Assembly: GCA_043228905.1 (NCBI GenBank)
Contig: JBHGNT010000022.1
Location: forward strand, 372,001 to 436,000
Source: Azolla caroliniana
Lineage: Eukaryota; Polypodiophyta
Length of the DNA stretch: 64,000 nt
Direction of reading: 5' to 3'
Under the pieces are notes generated by a model, which was given only the letters and a program-made list of their open reading frames with translations, ran no database searches and was not told the DNA's origin. Positions 22,716-31,571 of this stretch are shown here, piece by piece. Position numbers and translations under genes: made by a program. Numbering within the stretch: the first letter of the stretch is position 1; each line of letters begins with the position of its first letter.

Positions 22716-25180
22716 TTATTCTTCGTCCAAAATATCCAGAATGCTTTGTTCGAGAGTCTCCAATGGTTCATCTGGAATTGGTGGTTGTTGTTGTTGTTGT
22801 TGTTGTGGTGGTTGTTGTTGCTGCTGTTGTTGCTCTGTTGATGGCTGCTGCGACGGGTCCTTTGGTGGCTGCTGCGGTTGCTCCTCCGTTTGTTGCTCTA
22901 ACACCGGCGTTTCCGGTGTTTCCGGCGTTTTCGTCGTTACTCCCTCCGTCGTAGTGGTCTCCGGTTGACTGGTTCCGGCCTGGCCCTCGGCCAGCGATGG
23001 GTCCTCATCACTAAGATTAACCGCTGCCGCTTCCAATGCTTTTTCTTCCCGAACCCGGGACCGCTCGTAGCTTTCAAACTGGATTTGAGCGTCCAGCCTA
23101 TCATCGTCTAGCTGAGCTACGAGTTACCGGACTTGCGCCAGCTGTTCATCCGCCAGGACTTGGAAGTTGTCGGCCAGCTCGTCCCGTATGGCGGTGAAGT
23201 CCTCGGAGGTCAACGTGTAACAATCCTCTCCTTCCTTCCGCCGGTTTGCCACGTCTACCCGTAGCAATTGGAGTTCCGTTGCATTTTGTGCCCACTTTGT
23301 CCACCATCTTACGGAGCTTTCGTCAATCAAGCGTTTTGTCTGATTCAACCATGCCCGGAGGATGCACTGAATCCGGCCCGTTCCCAATTGTGATTTGATC
23401 TCCGCCGCTTGCCGTTCCTCCTTCAATTGCTTGATGATTTTGACGTTGTCTTCCGCCTACTCCTTGTAATGCGTCAATTGCCTTTGATATGTGCTTTGTA
23501 ATTTCTGCAATATCGTTGACGCTCTCTCCTTTCTTCCTGCTGCTGCCTCTGGAGCTCCATCCGGACCTTCTCCGCCTCATCCAACCGTCTTGTATTTTCC
23601 GCACGTTCGTCGGCGATCGCCGTCGCGGCCCGATCAACTTCCTGTTGGAGCTCGGCCATCCGTTCCTTATGCTCCGTTTCCAACCGTTTGTAGTCCCAGT
23701 GCAGGTGCTCAAAATCATCTGTCGTTTGCTTGAGCCGTGCATTGATCTGTCGACAGGCCCGATCCTCGCGGTCCTTCTGCTGGCGGAGCTCTTCCTTTAG
23801 CCATTCAATTTCCGTTTCCGCCGTCTTCCGCAGCTTGTCCTTTTCCTGCAGCACTTTGTCTTTTTCCTCCTTTAGCCGGTCGTACGCTTGATGGCCTTTC
23901 CGAAGGCTCTCCTCTACCCGGCGGAGGTTCTCAGCAGTCTTCTTTAATTCTGCTTCGGCCGCTGTCTTCAATTCCCGTTCCCGGCTCCTTAGCGCTTCTT
24001 GTGCGGCAAGTTCATCTCTCAATTCCGCAAGCTCCTGGGCTTGCGCCGCATCTCTCTCTGGAACGGTTTCCGTTGCCGGGGTCTTATTGGTATGTACAGG
24101 TTGATCCATTTCTTTATTCTGTACACTTACCGGAGTCACCGGTGATTGGATCTGTGTTGCCGTTAAGGCCATTTTGGCCATCTCTGCCGTGACCTGATCC
24201 AAGTCTTTTTCAAGGCACCGGATTCTGGACCAGACCGTCTCTAGTTGTTCGGTTGTGACGAGCAAACGTTCGCTTTGCGCTCTTTCTTCCACCTCAATAT
24301 ACCCCATTGCTCCGGCAATCTGTTCGCCTATCCACCAGAGCTACAGGCTACCGGTGCATTGTTGTTGTGCTTGCACAGAGGTTTGACAGATGGGCTCGCT
24401 TGTAGATGGGTGGTCCCACCTAATTGCGCCGAGTTGCAATTCCGTTTCTGCCCGTGGACCACCCTGTTGTCCTGGTTCCCCTTGCGCTTCTTCTTGGTTG
24501 GCCGAGGGAGGTTGCATTGACCTTTCCAGCTCTGGCGGAATGGGACTTGCCGATGCTGCCGGTAGTGCAAGGGCTTCTTATTCCGGTGCCGTGCGCACCG
24601 GTTCCGATTCCTCCCTTGGCATGGGAGTCTCAGTATGGGGAGCCGGTGTTCCCTCCGTCTTAGGGTCCGAACGTTTCCCGGCTGCCTCAACGGTCCTTGC
24701 CGACGACTGTCGCTGGAGGTGCTTCGTAGGCTCCTCCTCTATTTCCTCTTCCTGAGTCTCGGCATTGAGTTTTTCCGCCAAAGGGTCCGCTTCTCTATTC
24801 ACCGGTCGGCGGAGTGTAACCTTTACGGGCCGTACCGGTGGTTCCTCCTGCGCGTCCGTTGGCCGCTTCTGGCTGGCGCTCTCCTTTCCCGCCTGTTCTG
24901 CGTCCACCGCCTTCCCCTTAGTGGCCTTAGAGGCCAACAGTTGTTGTCTTTTGGAAGCCGTCTTTGGGGTGTCGTCTGCCACTCTTGCCCGCTTCTTGGG
25001 TTGTACGGGCTCGACGGGTGGCACAAGCAAGGTGAGCCACTGCGTTACTACGTGCCATATCCTCCGTCCTTCTCGGCCTTCTTTGCCGTCTTTTCCTCTG
25101 ACGATCTCGATGGCCGCACACAAACCGTCTGCGATCAATACCGGCCAATCCACCTCCTTTTGGAAAAAGGGTTTAGGGTG
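22716..25180 (-). pseudogene. Extra long coiled-coil ORF of element F (post-integrase position)
   Basis: On the minus strand a protein of about 800 residues, broken by a few stops and frameshifts (about 24580, 24320, 23475 and 23124). The N-terminal part is basic and Pro/Glu-rich. The central part (24300-23490) is a long Lys/Glu/Arg-rich heptad-like coiled coil. Then a globular-looking region with RWWTKWAQNATELQLLRVD and NRRKEGEDCYTL (23380-23200) matches the D counterpart. A Gln/Pro-rich tail of poly-Gln runs (22780-22850) ends in ILDILDEE and a stop. No known domain recognised, and no signal peptide or membrane segment. The frame is open right up to the inverted LTR at 25181, so its true start may be lost. 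A role in packaging, transport or assembly is only a guess. Confidence 0.7.
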
Positions 25181-25613
25181 TGTTACCGGCGGGCAAAGGA
25201 GTCTAGAGTGTGAAATGGGGAGTTATTTAATTGTTAGGAATGGTTGTAAGTAAGCTATCAGTGTGGACGGACGAACCGGAATCGGTATGCCGTTCCGGAT
25301 CCGGACCGATCCCGAATAGGTGCGAATGGCACCGTTTTGTACTATAGACCGGAAACCTATTTAAAGGCCCGGATACAATGTAATGAGCAGCGGTTAATTA
25401 ATAAAGCTTAGTGTTGTTATCTCTCTGTGTTAATTGCCGTTTTGCATTCATTGTTATATCTTACACGTGTGAATATTAAGGACGATCATGCTAAGTAACC
25501 TAATTAAGTCGGATTAATCGTTGAGTCTAATCCTGATGCTGTAACACCCCTTTGGTGAAGTGTCTTCCGTAGACACCCTGTGTTAGGCCATTGTCCGGCC
25601 CTAAGAGTTAACA
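25181..25613 (+). repeat. Third, inverted LTR of the F family
   Basis: 433 bp from TGTTACCGGCGGGCAAAGG to AGAGTTAACA on the plus strand, opposite to the two outer LTRs. It is followed by TTTTTGGCGACCACGATGG, the same primer-site position as at the 5' LTR. It therefore looks like the 5' end of another copy fused head-on to the truncated RT of F. Its flanks (GGGTG and CAGTT) are not duplicated, so it did not arrive by simple insertion. Confidence 0.85.
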
Positions 25614-25639
25614 CAGTTTTTGGCGACCACGATGGGATT

Positions 25640-26880
25640 GGAAGTGGAAACGCATCCGTTACCGTAGCCGCATTGAGTTTCCGGTAGTCCACACAAACTC
25701 GAATTTTTCCGTTCTTCTTCGGTACGACTACGATCGGGCTCAGCCATGTCGCTTTCTTTACCAGACGGATAAAGCAAACTCTTAGCAGTTTATCGATTTC
25801 CTCCTTGACTTTGGTGGCATAATTGGGATTCATCCGGTACCGTCTTTGTGCCACTGGTTTTGCGTCCTTGCTCAAGTGAATCTGATGCTGGTATAACTAA
25901 GGGTCGAGTCCTCGCATGTCTTCGTATGACCAGACAAACACGTCGCGAAATTCCGTGAGAAGTGTGATCATCGCCGTTTTGTCTTCGGACTCCATCTCCT
26001 TGGCGATGTGCACCGGTTTTGCTTCGTCCGTGGTCCCTAGGTTCACCTCTTCAAGTTGCTTCAGTCTCTTCCGGCTGCGGTAAGTATGGTGCTACTGCTT
26101 CGGCAATGTCAATTTCGAAGAGAGGTACGATCTTCGGGTTTTCCTGCAAGTACTGAGCTTCTTCTTCGTCAGCTAACCCTTCTAGCATGTTGACGCACTC
26201 TGCATACAACGGTGTACATTCCTTGCCAGTGCTCGTCCTTGGTTGTGTTGGTACCCGTACCTTGGCTTTTCCTCGTCGGAAGGTAATTATATTTTTCCTC
26301 CAATTCTGTTTGATATGTGTCATTTTCAACCACGGCTGCCCCAGCAATAGTGGGTATGTGCCTTGTGCCTATAATTGTAGCACTACTGCCAAGATGTGAA
26401 ATGTATGACCGCCCACGATGACTTCTAATTTCCGTATTAATCCTATCGGCCGTACTGAGCTTGTATCGGTCATCCGTAACCAAAACGGACAAGGCTCCCA
26501 CTCATGGATTCCCAGGGCATCACACGTCCGGAGGCTTATTACATTCACCCTGGAGCCTCCGTCTATAACTGTGCCGAGGAGTTCTTTCCCTTTGACAATG
26601 GCAGTGATTACCAGATTGTTGGTGTCCACCACCGTTGGTCCCTCCTCCGGATTCGAGAAGAGTACCGATGTCAGTGATGATTCTCCTGCGGTCATGGCCG
26701 TCTTCAGTCCTTCCGTGAATCTTGGCACGAGCTGTAGGAGTTTTCCTAGTGGCAGCGTAATCTGGCATTCTTGCAACGCCAGCCATGTCTCGTTCTCGGA
26801 GTGACTGCCGCCGGCAAGCCCTACGGTATTCTCCTTTTGCCGTTGTAAGTCTGTGACATTTTGCTCGTTTGCTTTTTTCA
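25640..26880 (-). pseudogene. Protease and truncated RT of element F
   Basis: On the minus strand, protease with TVIDGGSRVNVIS near 26550, then LLGQPWLKMTHIKQNW, an acidic linker, and the RT start (RYRMNPNYATKVKEEIDKLL, SPIVVVPKKNGKIRVCVDY, TVTDAFPLP). It stops at about 25640 where it meets the primer site of the inverted LTR. The catalytic box, RNase H and integrase are absent. Stops occur near 26370 and 25893. Confidence 0.88.
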
Positions 26881-28816
26881 CCCATTCCGTCGCTTGGTTC
26901 CGGATGGTGTCCTACGTCTCCCATTCCTTGGCCATGCCCTTCGACCTTGTGGTCACCTGCTGCAGATCTTCCACTTCAGGGACTACCATATTTACTGCCG
27001 GTCGTTTGTCATAGCTCTTCGCCGGGCATTGATTACTATAATGGCCTTCCTGTCGGTAGTAGTAGCAGTAGGCTTTCCGGGTATTGTTGGATTCGGCATT
27101 ATCTGTTGTACCCGAGACAGGTCCCGTGGTAAGCGCGGGGTTTTGGGCCGGTTGGCTGCTTGAAGCTCCCTGTTCCGGATCCCGTGGGTAGCCGTCTTTT
27201 TTGAAATGCCGTTTTTTGTTATAGTTCTTCTTATTGTGGTACTCTTGACGAGGTTGGTCGTTATATCTGCCGTATTCCTCCCATTGTTGACGATACCCGA
27301 GGGAGTGCTCCTGGTCGTAATGTTTGTATCGTCTATTGTAATCCCAGTACCGATCATATCTATCCTACCGGTCATAGTTATCCCGCCGATCACCGTACCG
27401 GACATCATTCTCCCGTCGATCGCCATACCGGACATCCTGTGTCGGTCGGTCGTAGTCCATTCGCCGCCAGTGTTCCTCTTCTTCATCCCGGCTGTTGCGT
27501 GGCTCTATTTGTCGGACGGGCAGTGCTTGCCGGTTCAATAGATTATACTCGCACCTATCCGTTGTATGGCCCTTGGATTGACAGATTACACATTGCGTCC
27601 TCATAGTGCATTCTAGTGCCGAGTGTTCGGAATTCAAGCAGGTTGTGCACTGTATTGCTTGCCGAAACCGGAGGTCTTCATCGGACGGTAACGCCCGTTG
27701 GAGTGCTCCTAGTGTGAGCCAGGAGCTTGTCTTTTCCATCTCTCTCACTCGATCAATGACCTGGTCGATGGTATTTGTGCGGAAGTCAATTACCGTGCAC
27801 ACCATGCGTAGGGGTTCCCGGAGTGCATTCAGAAATATAGTCCGTAATTCCTCCTCCGGGGGTGTGCGTGCAAGCTGACTATGCATCCGTTGAAACCGGA
27901 TGACAAACTGGGGAATGCTCTCCCCTGCCTCCTGTCGGATGGTATAAAATAAGCCCACCATTATTGTCTGGTCCACCTCCTTTTGGAAAAAATGCAAGAA
28001 TTTAGCTTTTAAATCTGCAAAGGTGGTAATGGTAGACGGGTCCTGCGTCTGGCGCCATCTTGCTGCCGGTCCCTCCAATGTGACGCCAAATTCCGCTATC
28101 TTTGAGCATTCCTCTTCCTCTGGGGTCAATCGCTGGGACACATGGTTTGCTTCCCATGTCTGTTCAAAGGCCTGAACATGAGCTTCCGTGTTCGGATCAT
28201 CTCTATACTTGGAGTACTAGAACGGCATGTTGTCGTCCGGTATCGGTGCGTGGGCTGGCAGTGTTGGTGGTCGTGCCTGGTTTTTCTCTGGCGTCGGTGG
28301 TCTTTCCTGATTTGTTTCCGGCGTCGGTGGTCTTTCCTCTTCTTTTGGTGACGGAGGCCTCTCCTCCTCGACTTCCGGTGTCGGAGGTCGCTCTTCCTCT
28401 GCTGGTTCGGGAGGTTCCAGCCTTAGTAATTCCGGTTCCGGTGTCGGTAAGGTGTCTGATCCTTCGTCCTCCGGTCCGCCCGGGGTTTCGTTGCTGCTAC
28501 GGTAGTTCGTGTGCATGTTGTATTCCCCTTCGGAATCCGATTCATACGTTGAAAAGGCTTCTGCTTCACCTTCTCCGTTTGCCAACGCCTGGAGAAGGGA
28601 TTCGGTTTCCCGGAGGCTGTTTAGGCTGCTACCGTCGTCCGGGTGCGATGTTTGCTGTAACTAGAGGGAGTCCTCCGCTACTCTCCGGATTACGTTGGAA
28701 AACGAGCGATCCGCTCTAATTTCCTGCGCCGCTTGCTGGAAAGCCTCACGTCTTCTTTGCCTTTCGGCAAGGCGTCGAGTTCGATCTGTAACCAGGTCGT
28801 GCGTTGATCTAGTCAT
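26881..28816 (-). pseudogene. Gag of element F
   Basis: Start taken at MTRSTHDLVTDRTRRLAE (about 28816), some 35 bp inside the primer site. A Pro/Glu repeat region follows (ERPPTPE-type units repeated about 6 times, 28250-28400), then the retrotransposon-gag domain (FHFFQKEVD-like motif at 27985, LREPLRMV, IDQVIDRVREMEK). Two adjacent knuckles CTTCLNSEHSALEC and CVICQSKGHTTDRC (about 27650-27550) come next, then an Arg/Asp/Tyr-rich stretch with GDRR repeats. A third knuckle (CYYRQEGHYSNQC) has lost one Cys to Arg. Stops lie at 28661, 28217, 27365 and about 26912. Confidence 0.87.
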
Positions 28817-28852
28817 CCATCCGTGCCGTCGTTCGCTGCAAAAACAGGAATC

Positions 28853-28869
28853 GTGATCGCCAAAAACTG
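28853..28869 (-). other. Primer binding site of element F
   Basis: On the minus strand TTTTTGGCGATCACGATT follows the 5' LTR. The inverted LTR has the near-identical TTTTTGGCGACCACGATGG. The tRNA was not identified. Confidence 0.55.
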
Positions 28870-29302
28870 TGTTAACTCTTAGGGCCGGACAATGGCCTAA
28901 CACAGGGTGTCTACGGAAGACACTTCACCAAAGGGGTGTTACGGCATCAGGATTAGACTCAACGATTAATCCGACTTAATTAGGTTACTTAGCATGATCG
29001 TCCTTAATATTCACACGCGTAAGATATAACAATGAATGCAGAACGGCAATTAACACAGAGAGATAACAACACTAAGCTTTATTAATTAACCGCTGCTCAT
29101 TACATTGTATCCGGGCCTTTAAATAGGTTTCCAGTCTGTAGTACAAAACAGTGCCATCCACACCTATTCGGGATCGGTCCGGATCCGGAACGGCATATCG
29201 ATTCCGGTCCGTCCGTCCACACTCATAGCTTACTTACAACCATTCCTAACAATTAAATAACTCCCCGTTTCACACTCTGGACTCCTTTGCCAGCCGGTAA
29301 CA
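28870..29302 (-). repeat. 5' LTR of element F
   Basis: 433 bp, minus orientation, same sequence family as 22229-22661. Its outer flank TGAAC pairs with CGAAC at 22224-22228 as the target duplication. Confidence 0.9.
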
Positions 29303-29318
29303 TGAACCTCCTCTGGCG

Positions 29319-30928
29319 ATGACGATCTTCATCTCTACTGCCTTACACCAATGGCTCATGGAGAAACGCTTGGATGGATACATCCGGGTCGCAGAAGCAC
29401 ACCCACACCCAGATGCCATGGACATTGCCAGGAAGCTTAACATCGACACGGTCACCAACTCCTTCATCTGGAAGAAGTTGGACATGTCATCGCTAGGCGA
29501 AAGGCATTTCGAAATCCCTCCTGCAAAGGCACTGCAGCGATATTTCGGGCCATATTCCTCCTCCGCCAAGGCCTATAGAACTGGCAAAGGTCAGCACGGG
29601 CGCCAAGGAGATGGCCATAAAAAATAAGAATGTCTGGAAGAAGGTGAAACTGAACCAAGTTGAACTACAAAAAGCCAACGAACGCATCGCGGAGTTGGAA
29701 GCTCACGCGACTACGGCGCAACACGCAACTCCGCCACCAAACCACGCCATTGACGCTTTAAAGGAAGAAATTGAGGCTCAGACCGCCATCGCCTCAAAAG
29801 CGAAAAGGGTTGTGCAACTAGCGGAATCAAAAATTGACCGCCTTCGAGCGGAACTACGCCAATCCTCAGACAGAGAAAAGGAGATACGGGCTAACGGCCG
29901 GAAGGTAGTAAAAACCCTTGAAGAGAAACTCGCTACGGAGGTAGCTCAGCACATCCGGACAAAAGACGACAACGCCCAATTATGGGAGGACGCAAAGAAA
30001 TCGAAGGCGGCAATCGCGGGACTACGGGCCTTATTAGAAAAAAAGAAGGTATGGTTCGACGAGCAGTTGGTGGTCAAACAAGAAAGAAGGCATCAGCTCG
30101 AAATCCGCCTAAACAATGAAATGGGGAAATTAGAAGAACAACATGCAAAGGAATCCCAGCTGTGGGCGGGCCTGAAGGCCACGTACAAAGAAGCGGCAGC
30201 GGTTAAATAGCAGGAAATCGCAAACCTCCAGAAGTCGATGGAGGATGCACGCAACCGTTGCCAGGCCATCACAGATAATGTATGTATCCTTCTCCAAACA
30301 AATCGAGAGAGGTTCACAGCGCAATTGAAAACGGCGTTGGACAAAGGATGGATGGCGTGGGCAACCCAAGCAGCGGAATTGCACGCGTATCATGTGGACT
30401 GGGAGAACCGGCGAAAAGACGGTCGAGGTTTCTATAAACTAAATGAGGAGAGCATTGCGGCCGTACGAGAGGACCTAGTGCAAGACTATCGTGCGTTAGC
30501 GGACCAACACTCTGAAGAACTCGCGCAGCTCTTAGATGATTTTGGTGAAAGCCAGGAGGAGCTATTTCACCAGATCACACAAGCCGGCAACACGCGCACA
30601 AATGAGGAATCCAACGTGACGCCAATTCCGGGCACGGCCGAAGAAGAGGAACCTCAGGCCCGATCACCAAAAATGACAATGATGGAGAACAGCGCGGACC
30701 GACGAGCGGAGTCCCCCACAGTACCAGACAGCGAAACCACTGCACAAGAGGGAGGTTCATCCGCACGAGCCCACGCTATCATCGAACCACACGGAGAACG
30801 GTGCGGGCCAGGCGGAATCTCCGCCCCACTCCCCGGAACGTACAAAAACGGCCGACACCACAGAGGACGTAACAATGGAGGCAGACGCAGCCAACTGCAA
30901 GCACGACAACGACGGAGCCCAACCCACT
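29319..30928 (+). pseudogene. Extra coiled-coil ORF of element D (post-integrase position)
   Basis: A plus-strand reading from MTIFISTALHQWLMEK, with a frameshift near 29610 and a stop at 30208, otherwise open for about 530 codons. The N-terminal 100 residues look globular. From about 29620 to 30230 the protein is a continuous Lys/Glu/Arg/Gln-rich coiled coil (NERIAELEAH, LEEKLATEVAQH). It then has GWMAWATQAAELHAYHVDWENRRKDG (about 30350-30420), matching the F counterpart, and an acidic, Ser/Pro-rich tail that changes frame near 30900 and can be followed to IRAILEEDPGH just before the 3' LTR. No catalytic motif, signal peptide or membrane segment is visible. Its position after integrase is where some plant Ty3 lineages carry additional ORFs. 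Confidence 0.75.
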
Positions 30929-31107
30929 AGCTCAAGAAGAGCCCACCGTACCCGGACCGCCCTTACACGGCGACTGCGACTCCAGGAGAAACCAGCCCGA
31001 CCAAACAGGGGAGCCACACCACGATGCACCTACGGGCCCTACATCATCTCCGGACGCGGACACCGCAGCAGAGCCAAACATCCGGGCCATTTTGGAAGAG
31101 GATCCAG

Positions 31108-31132
31108 GGCACTGTCCCACAAGCGTGCCAGG
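31108..31132 (+). other. Conserved block at the 3' LTR border of element D
   Basis: GGCACTGTCCCAC...GCGTGCCAGG ends exactly at the LTR TG. It matches 21 of 25 positions of the F block at 22662-22686. The ends GGCAC and GTGCC can pair. Confidence 0.6.
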
Positions 31133-31571
31133 TGTTGTCCGCCGGAATAGTAACCGACGGACAAGAGCATAGGAATAAGAAATAATATAAGATCATAACG
31201 CATGTAACGGTTCACGCAGGAAGCATGAACAGCTAAATAGAACCTACGTATATAAAGGGTAGAAAACCTCTGATAGAGGGAGCGTGTAATTTTGGGAATG
31301 TAAGAAATGTCTCATAATAGAGTTCTATCTTCTCTGATTCTCTGTGTATAGCTACGGCTAATCCACTGTGTGTGTCTTGAAGACCTGAGCATGTAAGAAC
31401 TTAAGTGTAACCCTTGCTAAGGATTCGGTTGTAGCCGTCTCCCTTATACGCTGATAGGTTACAGGGAACATTCCCCTACGCATTACGCTTAGACGCCTAT
31501 TCGTTGTTCCACACCCACTTGGAGGTCTAGGTCGAAGGACTGACCGTGGACCGTGTTCCTAATCGGCAACA
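31133..31571 (+). repeat. 3' LTR of element D
   Basis: 439 bp, TGTTGTCCGCCGGAATAG...CTAATCGGCAACA, followed by the GATGG target duplication. Confidence 0.93.

Larger units (their letters stand above)
22229..29302 (-). mobile_element. Ty3/gypsy LTR retrotransposon F, internally rearranged, nested in D
   Basis: A minus-strand element flanked by CGAAC (22224-22228) and TGAAC (29303-29307), a target duplication with one C-to-T change at a CpG. The 5' LTR is 28870-29302 and the 3' LTR is 22229-22661. Inside, on the minus strand, are Gag, protease and the start of RT (28816 down to 25640) and an extra ORF (25180 down to 22716). A third LTR of the same family (25181-25613) lies between them in the opposite orientation with its own primer site. 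RT catalytic half, RNase H and integrase are missing. It is related to D but diverged. Confidence 0.88.
14947..31571 (+). mobile_element. Ty3/gypsy LTR retrotransposon D, with nested insertions
   Basis: Two 439-bp LTRs (14947-15385 and 31133-31571) and a perfect GATGG target duplication (14942-14946 and 31572-31576) define this element. Removing the nested solo LTR (18781-19908) and element F (22229-29302) leaves about 8.4 kb: Gag with three zinc knuckles, protease, RT, RNase H, integrase, and then an additional coiled-coil ORF before the 3' LTR. It belongs to a different Ty3 lineage from A/B, shown by the DGG protease motif and different Gag. Stops and frameshifts are present in all frames. 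Confidence 0.93.

Noticed and set aside
22716-23036. A host poly-glutamine protein
   Set aside because: It is continuous with the extra ORF of element F and ends at the 3' LTR border block; the D element has an equivalent.
22646-25253. Plus-strand open frames (for example Cys-Gly-rich and Val-rich proteins at 22663-22968, and 24635-25213)
   Set aside because: They are antisense shadows of the coiled-coil ORF of element F on the minus strand; the poly-Gln codons read as Cys/Val runs on the other strand.
29303-29320. A polypurine tract (AGAGGAGG, minus strand) serving the LTR at 28870-29302
   Set aside because: It lies outside element F, in D sequence to the right of F's 5' LTR; F's 3' LTR is at 22229-22661.
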